Assembly: GCA_032622095.1 (NCBI GenBank) | Contig: CP136063.1 | Location: 184,121,956-184,185,955, forward strand | DNA length: 64,000 nt | Source: Siphonodentalium dalli | Taxonomy: Eukaryota > Mollusca > Scaphopoda > Gadilida > Siphonodentaliidae | Direction of reading: 5' to 3' | In this document: positions 37,529 to 48,764 of the stretch, in pieces | How positions within the stretch are numbered: position 1 is the first letter of the stretch | How the letters are laid out: every line of letters begins with the position of its first letter | The notes under the pieces: model-generated | The model's input: the letters and a program-made list of their open reading frames with translations, nothing else | Told to the model about the DNA's origin: nothing | The model's database searches: none | Position numbers and translations under genes: made by a program

Positions 37529-37758
37529 CTCTATACCGGGTTTCCCACATGTGTTCAGATCCAAGAATGCCACTACTTCAAAAATCTTCTCAGTTGTGTT
37601 GTCCAGTCTCCACGGTCTGTCTATTTTACCTTTCAGTCTATAGACGATGTCCCCTACATGACTTTTGAACGAAGAAGGTATATCTCGTGGGAGCTGGAAA
37701 CTGAATGGGAACTGATGGTATCCCGGACCTAGCGTCTTGTCTCCAGAAGGCGGTGTAT
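37529..37758 (-). CDS. ARRDC-like gene, exon 3 (end of arrestin N domain)
   Basis: The acceptor is gtttcacgcag|atacac and the donor tatagag|gtaaac. It encodes about 77 residues, including GPGYHQFPFSFQLP, IPSSFKSHVGDIVYRLKGKI, DRPW and FLDLNT. The pattern L-x-x-G-x-H-x-F-P-F-x-F-x-L-P followed by P-S-S-F and D-R-P-W is the most diagnostic block of the alpha-arrestin N domain. The exon ends in phase 0, matching exon 4. About 70 bp around its donor are repeated 239 bp further into the intron (37250-37312). Confidence 0.92.
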
Positions 37759-38794
37759 CTGCGTGAAACAGAACGTGACGGGTGTATATATGGCGTATAT
37801 AGGGATGTTTAGATTGAGAAATCCTAACTTCAAATGTCGGGTGTCAAAGGTCAGATGAACGATGCATATGATAGCCAGACGTTCTCGCGTACCGATGAAG
37901 ATGGATCGTTTTTATCTATGCACATACGAAACAGTCTGACACTGGAGTCAATCAAGTGACCGTAGATACATGATAGCCCATGAAGTTCGAAGTTATAATT
38001 TCTCGATGTAAGCCTCTATAATAATATGATAATATGCAAGGCATATAGAACGACCCCGGCGTAATGGTAAGGAGAAGGGCCTTTCCAAGGATCATGCAAA
38101 TAGTCATGAAATTATATGCATATAGATTTAGGCCTAACACATGCATGGCAACGACCTATACTTGATTAATCGTGTAGATCGTGTAGATGCAATGAATGTC
38201 ATAGATTTCTTTGACAAACTTGTATTCTTTGAAAATTCTGACAGGGCTTGTCCCAATTATTATAAAATGTAAACAAGTTCCGCATATTCAATGCGTGGAA
38301 GTTTGATTTTGGGCGATGCTCGGGATCCAAGCTCTCTGATTGCTATGAAACGTACGCGATATGTTTGGATCAAGTGTTTGAAAATTGAATTTCCGTCGAT
38401 GTACTCGGCTGTATTTTGGGTACGTTTACAGCACTCTTCGAACTTGTTATGAGATGCTTGTAGAGAATTTATGGATATACATGCATGTTGATCTGATTTC
38501 TGCAATGAAAAGTGGGCATATTGAATTGGGGTTTGGTGCCATTGTATAAACAAGATATATACACGCATTCGGAAAAGTGTCTACAGAATATAGATTCCTG
38601 GATGGTTATTTACACACTTGTCAGATTTGTACGATAAAAAGATTTTTTATTTTGCCACATTTTCCAATAAATAGAACAGTCGTCTATATTCAAGTTCCAA
38701 GCGATGGTGAAAGCTGATTCCCCGGCGGTGAACCGCTATATAAGGGGCCAGTGACACGCAGAGATCCGGATGCAAGGAGTGCTATGATATCCAA
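37759..38794. other. Intronic DNA between ARRDC exon 3 and the Helitron-like array
   Basis: A 102-codon minus-strand frame (38260-38568) is open but matches no family I know. No other feature is seen. Confidence 0.4.
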
Positions 38795-38834
38795 TCTCAT
38801 ATATATTTTGAAGACCTCTGTCTGTATGTTTGTT

Positions 38835-38870
<36 letters not shown>

Positions 38871-39351
38871 ATTTATACAAATCTACGATTCTCGACCGAT
38901 CGGGACGAAACTTGGTACGTGTGTGTAGTTTGACCAGGCGGTGAACGTTGTCGTATTGGCGAGCCCGTGCGGCGCCCGCTTCGCACATGCGCAGACGAGA
39001 TCTCGGAAACGGGTGGAGCTATCGACTTGAAATTTGCTATGTGAATGTATCTTGCCCCGGATACGAATTTTATCGGGTCGCCGAGCCCGTGCGACACCAG
39101 CTTCGTGCATGCGCAGACGAGATATCGGAAACGGGTGGAGCTATCGACTTGAAATTGGCTATGTGAATGTATCTTGCCCCGGATACGAATTTTATCGGGT
39201 CGCCGAGCCCGTGCGACGCCAGCTTCGCGCATGCGCAGACCAGATCTAGGAAACGGGTAGAGCTATCGACTGGAAATTTCGGGCTGGGTAGAGCTATCGA
39301 CTTGAAATTTGGTTTTTGAATAGCCCGGACAACGTCGGGCTCATCGGCTAG
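38795..39351 (+). mobile_element. Non-autonomous Helitron-like (HINE-type) element 1
   Basis: It begins tctcatatatattttgaaga after a host A and ends gcccggacaacgtcgggc, then tcatcggctag before a T. This gives the A|TC...CTAG|T insertion pattern and the 3' hairpin of Helitrons. Inside are a CTGT microsatellite (38826-38870) and about 2.5 copies of a 122-bp minisatellite (gcagac landmarks at 38991, 39113 and 39235). CTGT-type microsatellite plus minisatellite is the layout of Helentron-associated elements. It is non-coding. Confidence 0.82.
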
Positions 39352-39861
39352 TCTCATATATATTTTGAAGACCTCTGTTTGTCTGTCTGTCTGTATGTAT
39401 GTTTGTCTGTCATTTATACAAATCTACGATTCTCGACCGATCGGGACGAAACTTGGTACGTGTTTGTAGTTTGACCAGGCGGTGGACGTTGTCGTATTTG
39501 CGAGCCCGTGCGGCGCCCACTTCGCGCATGCGCAGACGAGATCTCGGAAACGGGTGGAGCTATCGACTTGAAATTTGCTATGTGAATGTATCTTGCCCCG
39601 GATACGAATTTTGTCGGGTCGCCGAGCCCGTGCGACGCCAGCTTCGCGCATGCGCAGACGATATATCGGAAACGGGTGGAGCTATCGACTTGAAATTTGC
39701 TATGTGAATGTATCTTGCCCCGGATACGAATTTTATCGGGTCGCAGAGCCCGTGCGACGCCAGCTTCGCGCATGCGCAGACGAGATCTCGGAAACGGGTG
39801 GAGCTATCGACTTGAAATTTGGTTTTTGAATAGCCCGGACAACGTCGGGCTCATCGGCTAG
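39352..39861 (+). mobile_element. Non-autonomous Helitron-like element 2, abutting element 1
   Basis: Its first base follows the CTAG of element 1 with nothing between. Same start, CTGT tract, 122-bp minisatellite and 3' end (gcccggacaacgtcgggc, ctag at 39858-39861). Confidence 0.82.
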
Positions 39862-40080
39862 TCTACTATATATTTTAAGACTTCCGTAAATATATGTGTA
39901 TATGTGTATATTTGTCCTCTATAGACTCGAAAACGGCTGGACCGATTGGGCTCAAACTTCCCATCTAAGGGTAAATATCCACGGGAATGGTCGTCCCGGC
40001 GTTTTGAAGAAGCTCAGAGCACCCGTTCTCCACTCTGAGTCACATAAACGGCACTGTGGAGTTAATAGCGTTTATAATTA
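39862..40080 (+). mobile_element. Helitron-like element 3 (different subfamily), abutting element 2
   Basis: It starts tctactatatattttaagac directly after the CTAG of element 2. The body continues gactcgaaaacggctggacc and is homologous to 60020-60235 (minus) through gctcagagcacccgttctcc. I could not place its 3' end. Just beyond, at 40077-40120, are two TAAAGAGCGT motifs. Confidence 0.6.
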
Positions 40081-40769
40081 AAGAGCGTTCGTATCCGCAG
40101 TGTCGTTGATAAAGAGCGTCTATATAAACGACGAGTATAAATACGGCTCCATTGACCGTCTCGAGGCGAAATTCGTACTTAATTTCGTACTTACGGCTTC
40201 CTAGAAACGGGGTAGATTTTCATTGGGTCAGTTTTTTCCGCCCGATGTGATCTTCACCTTGAAACGGGTAGCCACAAATGATATATATATTTATCCACCG
40301 CTCACTGCGTCTATTGACTACATAAAGCCTGCCTAATAAACGTTACGTTTATTACGTCAATGTATCTTTATTAGGTCAACGTAGCTTTATTAGATTAGTA
40401 CTACTTTTATGACGTAATTTCATATGCAAATTGCGCAGGTAACTAGGGACGTCAACCGGCCTTAATGACGTCATTGTGATTTCAGAACGTTTTTATCGTG
40501 TATAATTAACTAAAATAATTCGTAAAATGATATATGTTTTAGCTCTAAAACATCTATAAACCATCAGAACACGGTCTGCTTATACTAAATGTAAAAATGC
40601 CAACGAACTATTTCGCTCTAAGCTGCACTCCGGTTTTCACACGTCATGAATGCTAATTGGTTTGCTTGACCTAATAAATGTAATGGCGTCATCGAAGTAA
40701 CGAATGTAAAACTGAGGAAAATGACATATTTACCTCACAAAAGGCAAGTTTTGTGCGATGGATAAATAA

Positions 40770-40915
40770 AATATGTAGCTAATGTCGTCGCTTAAACTGT
40801 TTATGTCCGCTCGGGTGATTTGGCATCTATTGGACTCGGCAGAGCCTCGCCCAATAGATGCTCAAATCCCCCTCACGGACATAAACAATTTAAGCGACGA
40901 CACTAGCTACATATT
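40770..40915. mobile_element. Fold-back element, 146 bp
   Basis: atatgtagctaatgtcgtcg at the left pairs with cgacgacactagctacatat at the right; gtttatgtccg pairs with cggacataaac; tctattggactcgg sits at the loop. The 3' side merges into a TA/TG tract. Confidence 0.85.
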
Positions 40916-41090
40916 CTATATATATATATATATGTGTGTGTGCCCTTTATAGACTCGAACCGATTGAGCTCAAACTTGCTACCTACGGGAAGTGTCATGT
41001 ACGGGTTGAATTGTGACCCCGACCTGACCTTGACCTTGAAAATGATCAATTCAAGGTCAAATCGGGTCAAATTAACTCATTGAAAAACAA
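40916..41090 (+). mobile_element. Fragment with Helitron-like subterminal sequence
   Basis: A TA/TG tract is followed by tatagactcgaaccgattga and gctcaaacttgctacc, the phrase found in the other Helitron-like copies, then gaccttgaccttgaa and caaggtcaa inverted pieces. No defined ends. Confidence 0.45.
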
Positions 41091-42322
41091 AAAATTAAAA
41101 TATAAAATTAATTAAACAAATTTATTAAAAAAGCCAATGTAGTTCTACGACTAATATAATGGAAAATTCAAGACCCGTTTTTCGAACCATTTCAGAAAAC
41201 ACAACATCGCTAAAATTAAAAAGGCACAATTAACTCATTGAAAAACAAAAAATTAATTAAAAAAAATGAAAAATACGTTATCCATGGAGACGACATGACA
41301 AGTGCAGGCTTGTCTGGATTATGGCCCGCAAAGACAAATATATGACGTCATGACGCCGTATAACTGCTTTAATTTAGCGAACAAACGAAACTGATCTAAC
41401 ATGAACCTAATCATGCAGGCCCTACATCTATTATTTATAAACAATAAGTTGTTATGACAACTTATTATATATAAATAAATAAATACTTCAATTGGCGACT
41501 GAAGTAATTTGAACACAAATGTCTAATAAAACGGTTTGGTAGCAGCGTGAAAATTAGTCCTATATAAACTGTAAGATGCACAGTCTCTTTCATCTGGTGA
41601 GATATGGCGCTAATCTATTGAAATAATGAGTGTTTTTTCACAGTAAAATAAGCATTTGGACATATGTGTATGTTTTTTTTTAATCACGGAGAGCGTAGAC
41701 AATTCCGTAAATGTAACTACTCTTGAAACCGAAGGGGTGTGCACTTCAGCTTCTGTGTTGCATTCAATAATTAATCACAATGCCGAATAAATCTATCATG
41801 CACTGTGTGGCGAAACATTACATTTGTGTTGCATGCCCAAAAGTAATATATTTTGGTCCGACAGTTGGATTTTGGATAAGCAGAAAACCCGAAATTTAAA
41901 GACGTAAATCATTAGGTTTGACTGCGTTGTAGTGGCCGATAAAAACCTTCAGATGATCTGTTGTAATTATCTGCGTACCTTTAAAGATACTTTAAACAAA
42001 CTGTAATATTACCAACACGTATTTTCACACTTGTGTACAAAATGTTGCTTTCGTCGTGGCATGTCTTGGAGATGCTGCTATTTTGACAGCCTTCTCATGG
42101 CCGCGATTGTATTATTTTATGTCTGTGTCCCTCTATTTGCTCCCGTACACTAATTTCCCATACACTGATATAACTGTAATAATTCATATTCCACAGCATG
42201 TCGTATAATGACTTATTCCAAGAACTGGTTTAATATAGACAACCATGTTGGACGCCATCTGAAATAACAGAATTTTCCCAAAGCGGATTTGAGCGAATTT
42301 TGGATAATATATATATAATCAC
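41091..42322. other. Intronic DNA, no gene seen
   Basis: AT-rich, with a local direct repeat (ttaactcattgaaaaacaaa at 41071 and 41230). Nothing else is recognised up to ARRDC exon 2. Confidence 0.5.
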
Positions 42323-42442
42323 CATTCAAAAGCTGAATCTTCTCTTTCATATATACTTCACTCCCATGGTAGGTTCTTCTGTGTTCACCGGAGCCCTCGC
42401 TCCAACACACGCGACACCAGCCTTTCATAGACAATGCGACTC
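42323..42442 (-). CDS. ARRDC-like gene, exon 2 (arrestin N domain)
   Basis: The acceptor is ttccaattgcag|gagtcg and the donor is ttgaatg|gtgatt; the exon enters and leaves in phase 1. It encodes VALSMKGWCRVCWSEGSG, then EHRRTYHGSEVYMKEKIQLLNG, which split into shorter blocks match the family pattern K-G-x-x-x-V-x-W followed by a Y-x-x-x-E-x-Y strand. The downstream part of the same open frame, past the donor, is not arrestin-like. This supports the splice site. Confidence 0.85.
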
Positions 42443-43445
42443 CTGCAATTGGAAGAACTTTGCACATATTTATGGTGACCCAATTTATTTATCTATATCT
42501 ATACCGTAGATGTGACAGTTATACCACAATCAGTTATGTTCGCTCGACATATAATGACACACACATCTGCTCTTGAAGACATTTTAACCACATTTCCATA
42601 AATATTATGATGGGTGTATGTCACATGGTTTTAAAGTTGGTCTATATCTTCCATAAACATGTTTCATATAGTTTCAGGTGGTAAAGAAAATAATAGATTA
42701 AAGTCGAAGACACCTGTCCTGAAACGCTTCTATCAATTTATATTGATTTGATATCGATATTTTCTTATATAACGCGATAACCACGTGGGACAATTTTTAG
42801 AAATTGAAATAGAGTTATCCCGCATGGTACGCTCAGAACAAACGTGAACCATAAAATGTCACACATTGATTCTATTTATATTATACCAGAAAATTGGAAA
42901 TGTAATCAATATTAATTGATAGAAGCGTTTCCCCGACATGGGTCTTATATTCATACTTATTATTTAATACCCATGAAACTATATAAAACTTGTTACACGG
43001 AGAGATAGACCATCTTTAAGGACCACTGCTGTTGTATAGTAATATTCGACTTCATAATGATACGAACTGAGATTCCATCGTTTTAGGAAACAAGGCTTGG
43101 TCGATTTCCAAATTTACGGGAAAAGAAATAAGTGAAATTACACATGCAATTGTAAATTGAGGTTACACATCATTAAAAGGCTTATTAAAATAATATAACA
43201 ATTATTCAAGTTGGCAATTCTAGGTATCTGATATTTGTTGAATTTCGGCTTGATTCATTAAATCCTTCACATATGTTATTTCATCTGAGGCAAACATGCA
43301 GTAACATACACAGCCATTGACATATATACGTGCACAGTAGTCAGTAGGCCTACACACTTATGGTGGATAACGGAGCACGCATTATATCAGAGTACAATCA
43401 GAGGGCCATAATCAGTCGATATCCAAAATCTCACAAGAGATCAAT
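42443..43445. other. Intronic DNA, no gene seen
   Basis: No coding similarity. tgatagaagcgtttc (42918) and gaaacgcttctatcaat (42721) form a widely spaced inverted pair, possibly the ends of a roughly 210-bp element. Confidence 0.45.
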
Positions 43446-43449
43446 TTAA

Positions 43450-43894
43450 CCCTTTACCCAACAGAACGGCCCTGTGCCAATGCATTCTCTTATATATGCG
43501 AGTCGACCATAGGTCGCCTCGCATATATAAGAGAATGCATTGGCTTAACACATATTAAAAATGATAAAATTGTCAAATAATGTAGAAAAATATTATAAAA
43601 ATTGTTAAAAAATGTAAGAAAAAATTAAAAAATTGTTAAAGAATGTAAGAAAAAATGGTAAAAAGATTTTTTTTAGGCCAATGCATTCTCTTATATATGC
43701 GAGGCGACCTATGGTCGACTCGCATATATAAGAGAATGCATTGGCACAGGGCATAACTGTAACCATCACAATGTGGTCAATGAACCGGTTCCAATGATAT
43801 CCATATTTGTATGGTGTTATTGAGACAGATCGAAGATATTTTAGGCTGTTGAAGTTTTATTTGGGCGTTTTTGGCCGTTTTGTTGGGTAAATGG
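43450..43894. mobile_element. TTAA-flanked (piggyBac-like) MITE with nested palindromes
   Basis: TTAA at 43446-43449 and 43895-43898 flanks the ends ccctttacccaacagaacgg and (reversed) ccatttacccaacaaaacgg. Inside, 43469-43544 and 43677-43752 are exact inverted copies of a 76-bp segment, and each of these is itself almost palindromic (cattctcttatatatgcgag against ctcgcatatataagagaatg). The same hairpin occurs in the TTAA element at 26.2 kb. Confidence 0.82.
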
Positions 43895-44637
43895 TTAATG
43901 CATACGTATATGTCTGTACACTACACGGGGGAAATAGAAACAGAGGTGTAATTTAGATGCATGATTGAATGACCAATTCACAACAGAACTATTACAATAA
44001 CTGCATGTATTTTCTATAAAAGTGTCTAACAACTGAGCTAATTTCGACCATTCTAAAACTTACGAACCTGGCCTCCACTTTCAAGACAAAAAGGTACAAA
44101 GCTATCACAGGTATAATTGGCATTATTTTTTTTTTTAAATGTAAGAGGTGAAATTGCCAAGACACTTACAAACTTCAAATATATAACCTCCAAAATATGA
44201 AGAGCATAAATTACAATATGGTGTTCGTGTGAGAACTAGTCTAATGCACACGATGTGAACAACTTATGAATATTTACAAATATGTACAATCTTTTGGACT
44301 GAAAAATTGACAGCCTTTGATGAGGAACGACGCTAAGAAATGATGATGGAATCCCATTGCAATTCAACACATGTCCGAAGTTTGGAATTCGTTCCGCCCA
44401 GCGGGAACGAACATAAGTGGATGTGGTGCATTCCGTAAATGAACATAGATGTAATAACGCCAAAGTGTGCCAAGAAAATACACCACTGTTGGTAGCGGAG
44501 TTATTGCAATACTGGCGAGTCGCATTCGAGAATTTACATCAGAACGAACAGACGAGATTCATATGTATGTGTATTGGTAGCGAATGGCTTCATTCACGAG
44601 TCTCTTCCAAATGGTCTCAGTTGGGAAAATCCCGCAC
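43895..44637. other. Intronic DNA, no gene seen
   Basis: Overlapping open frames on both strands at 44236-44641 match nothing I recognise. Confidence 0.45.
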
Positions 44638-44641
44638 TTAA

Positions 44642-45547
44642 AGACACGGGCATAAATATGGCATAAACAGTATGTTATTGTCAAATGTTTTTCCTTTGTT
44701 ATGTAAACAAAAGCAAAAAAAAAACATTACATTTCAGGTTTTTGTTTAGATCCGGATATGGTAAACATAAAGAGCGTTATTTGTTACTGTTTTCCTGATG
44801 TGGAAATATTAAAGAGCGTTTATATCATTTGTGTGTGATTAACCAATAGAATTGCGCTGTATTATGTGAACAGAAGCAAAACTTCTGTAACACGAGCATG
44901 CTCTTGTTTACGTACACTATCGTACGTCTTGACGACAATATACTAATTACGAGCTGATTATGTTTGGCATATGAACAAAACTATATATATTTTAATATTA
45001 CTTCTGTTGATGGCTATTTGAATAAATAATATGAATCGTACGTGACACGTAGTGGGGTAACCACACACGATGTGTCTCAAATTTGCCTTTTTTCGTTCGG
45101 CGTCATGACGCTAAGAATAATTTATGTAACATCATGCAGTGGTCACGACGGAGACGACATGTCAAATTGACAAGACGTGTCGTTGATTGTAAAATCTTGT
45201 TTGGATTATCATCATGACTTCTTCATTTTCCGTTTTCATTAAGCTGACCAACGAAATTGGTCTAAATGAAATTAATAAACTTAAATCACATGTGAATTCT
45301 TCATAAGTTGTGAAGTAGTGACTTTCATTTTTATCGCGACGCTTCATTTCCAATTCCGTGTTTTTTGCAATCTCCACACGGTTGCTAACCGGAAGTCACG
45401 TGACAATTTCTCCGAAATCTATACCCGCGATCTTGAAAAATCACTGATGGATATAGAAAAAATTATATGACGTCATTCACCTGCCTTAGGTATAAGCACC
45501 CTTGGTGGTTGCTATGAATATTTCTGCAACGAACGCCGCCCGTACCT
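44642..45547. mobile_element. Diverged TTAA-flanked MITE related to the 21.7/23.0-kb family
   Basis: The left end agacacgggcataaa follows TTAA (44638-44641). The phrase ataaacagtatgttattgtc and the following intervals are the reverse complement of parts of the 22-kb copies. The right end cgccgcccgtacct is followed by TTAA (45548-45551). It carries two TAAAGAGCGT motifs at 44767 and 44809. The large interior difference makes the assignment of both ends to one element uncertain. Confidence 0.55.
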
Positions 45548-45779
45548 TTAAAATATTCTGTCAAATGATGCTCGATGTGATATATATTAAGGATTTCCAA
45601 GATGTCATTCACAAAACCAGACGTCCGTGCGTTGAATAATGTGTGACAATACACGTTACGAAGAAAGAGTCGAAGAGGAGAGCACCTTCGGCAGGTAAGT
45701 ATATATGATCGCCTAGAAATATTTTTTTTTATGATATTGAATATGTTAGACGGGTAGGAGCCCCAATAGACTCAATGAC

Positions 45780-46245
45780 ATATCCGTACCGGTTCTTGTA
45801 AGAAGATTCTGCATGATGCTTTGAAGAAGAAGAAGCATCGACATAGTAATTGGACTGCATATCCGTAAGAATGTTTACCTGCTTTTGAGAAGTTTGTCTG
45901 CCGCATTAAATTGGACATTCTGAGAAAACTTATGCAATTATGCAATTCCAAGATGACGAAACTCCGTAACTTCGTCGATTCTCTGGTCACCAAGAAACCA
46001 TGTACGCTCTTGATGCGCGTGTTCTCTTCGTGTCTCATTGAAAACAACGACTGCAGACTTGATGCTCGAAAAAATCAAAGCGCCACTTAGTGCTATATTG
46101 TCCACACATTTCAAAAAGTTTGTCCAGACCAGATTTATTCAAAGATATAAGACAAATGTCATCTGCTGTATTTATGTATCTAGCAATTGGTCGTTTATTG
46201 ATGTTGGTTGTTCCTGCTGAATTGCTGTTATGTTGATGGGACAAA
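45780..46245 (-). pseudogene. LINE reverse-transcriptase fragment
   Basis: The minus strand reads TADDICLISLNKSGLDKL and CGQYSTKWRFDF, then, after a frame change near 46065, KSAVVVFNETRRE, RTWFLGDQRIDEVTEFRHLG. The first part is the A-D-D catalytic box and following helix, the second the palm/thumb junction with the usual K-S...F...L-G spacing. Stops follow within 25 codons. Only about 150 codons remain. The family differs from the LINE at 18.8-20.5 kb. Confidence 0.75.
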
Positions 46246-46384
46246 ATTATGCGGTTGAGAAGAAGTGCTATTGTTTGTTATACGAACAATTACTGATGTT
46301 TTTCAACAAACGGCGCAGTACAAGAAACCCGTAGTCAGAAATGATATCGGCCTCAATATCGTCTTATTAGGCCTATATAAAATA

Positions 46385-46677
46385 ATAGCTGATGTGCCCG
46401 ACTTCTTCCGGGCTATTGAGGGATTTCTTTGTGAACGCCTCCATCTGGGCAGAAAGAAAAATCTGCTGTTCGATCAATCCAGAAACATGCCTATATGAGC
46501 GTACATGGGCGAGGTCAAGGTCAAGGACCAACTTTGAGTCGGATCAGTCGAGCAGTTTTCGAGTCTATATAACACATACATACATACATATACATACATA
46601 CATACATACACACATACATACACACACACACACACACATACGTACACACAGACAGAAGTTCCAAAATATATAATAGA
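46385..46677 (-). mobile_element. Helitron-like element, minus strand, about 293 bp
   Basis: Reading on the minus strand it starts tctattatatattttggaac and ends gcccggaagaagtcgggcac, then atcagctat. That gives the family hairpin but a mutated CTRR terminus. A CATA/CACA tract lies inside (46568-46645). Confidence 0.7.
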
Positions 46678-46848
46678 TGTTGGAGCTTTAATGTAGTAAT
46701 TGTGAAAAAATGTGTATATAAATAACGGCTATATATAGTTGATTATTTGTAATTTATTTTGTATGTGTATAGCGCGCGCTTGGTGAGAACGCATGTGAAA
46801 ACATTTTCAAATCGGACTAAAAACTAAATTTATGATAATTATGAAATA

Positions 46849-47295
46849 CTAGCTGATGTGCCCGAATTCGTCCGGGCTATTTAGAGATTTGCTTGTGATC
46901 GAGCGAACAACGTAGGAAAGTGCCAAGAGAAAGAAAAAACAACGTTTAAAAGTATTAGGAGAAAGAACAAACTATTGAGAAACTATTGACAATGAGAGAT
47001 TCATCTACTAATTCGAAGTGACAACGTTGAACAATACTGAGCGAACAACGTCGAAAAGTATTAGGAGAAAGAAAAAAACTATTGTTCGATCGGTCCAGAT
47101 ACATGCCTATATATGAGCAATATGAGCGAGGTTACGGTCAAGGCCAAGGACACGGTCGCACGTGGAGTTGGACCCCGGTCGAGCCGTTTTCGAGTCTATA
47201 ACACATACACACATACACACACCCTCACACACATACATACATACATACATACATACATACATACATACAGATAAGTTCCAAAAATAAATAATAGA
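46849..47295 (-). mobile_element. Helitron-like element, minus strand, 447 bp
   Basis: Minus-strand start tctattatttatttttggaa after A; end gcccggacgaattcgggcac, then atcagctag before T. It contains a CATA microsatellite (47205-47272) and tataacacatacacac next to a gactcgaaaacggctcgacc phrase. No minisatellite, so a different subfamily from 38.8 kb. Confidence 0.8.
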
Positions 47296-48764
47296 TATAC
47301 ATACATGATATGTGTTTAGAAAGGGCGCATATATACGTGGTTGAAAGGTTCATCGCCAAACATCCAACGGCCATTGCATTGATACACCAATAACCACACA
47401 ACCATTTACAAAAACGCGACGAACGCCTTGACGATTGACACGTTATTATGTTGACGCGCTGCCAGCTCGCGGCAAATAAACTAAGCTGTTAGTTTCTCGG
47501 TTAGTTATACGTCATTGGAATTGTTTTCGGATGGCATGTATCTTTTCTTTGTTCTAATTTTTATTGAAATACATGTGGAGGTCTGAATAGTGCTCGAAAT
47601 AGCATGGAGAATAATAATTGTTCGTTACATGGTTCAAGTACGCAAATGCCGAGTACGTTTCTAAGCAGATTTAGTCCGTCCAAGTGCGCATAGAAAATAC
47701 TGGTTCCCGATGAAGATATTACTAAAAAAAAAACAAATTTACTGACAGAAGCCAATATACGGCGACTGAACACTGAATAATTTACAAACAATCTCGAGAC
47801 TCGTTAGTTTCCGACAGTGTTTCATTCACCACCTATTATTAAAACAGCTAAATGGCTGAGAGAATCCATGGGTTCCGATTATGGAGAATAAATACTCATA
47901 ATTCCGCCAATGCTTCATGAATGCACCACCTCGGAATTCCGTTAAAACAAACAATGCTTCAAATTATTACAGCTATACTGCTTATCACTGAAAGTTTCTT
48001 ATTCACTACACCAGAACGCCTCTAAATGCGGTCCAAAAATCTACTAATCGGATTAAATACACCCCCCCCGATACTTCGCAATAGACCTTTAGTCTTACTT
48101 TCCAACTGAGATATACCAAAGCAACGTTATCTGTTATATTAAGCATTGTGTTCCCGCAATAAATTATTCAAGATTGGCCCAGCCATTGTTCACACCTAAA
48201 TATAGAAAGCAATAGGCGATCGTATTGCAGGGAGATACTTTATGGTTGGGCGATCGTACTACAGGGATATAGTTCATGGTCAGAGGACCTGCCGACTTCC
48301 GGTTACATAATGTTTTCATTATAACTCTCGATCCCATTTCCTTCCCAATGGTGTACACGTCTAAATAAGTGTGAAATTATTACAAAGATACCGCACTTAT
48401 TGTCCTACATCTTACGTTAATTAGGCGAAGTCGGGATATAAAAGTTACATACTGCAACACTGAGACATCCGCGAATACATACATCCCGCAAAAAGTCTAA
48501 CCGGTACGCAAATAGCGAGTATTTTTAAATCACATTTACTCCATAGATCATAATAATTATGACAGCGCCAGATATGCCAGGCAGTATACACTCTAAGAGG
48601 GCGTAGTAACATTTTTAAATATATATCTACCCTTGTATGTGTCATACATAGCATGCCCAGCTAACTAAGATGGTGCCCGTGGATCACATGTGGGGTATAT
48701 CTCCGCCTAATAACATTGAGTGCCAGTGAATTATAATAATGGATGATGTTTATTGTTGACCTAC
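47296..48764. other. First ARRDC intron, 5' part; no other gene seen
   Basis: One small direct repeat is visible (ggcgatcgta at 48215 and 48249). No coding similarity besides the adjacent exon. Confidence 0.5.

Noticed and set aside
38873-39829. Arg-rich frames with repeated VCACAKLASHGLGDP-type segments
   Set aside because: They are the 122-bp minisatellite of the Helitron-like elements read in several frames; the period is not a multiple of three, so the repeats change frame.
44236-44641. Possible mariner transposase remnant
   Set aside because: I looked for D-D-D/E and helix-turn-helix motifs on both strands and found none.
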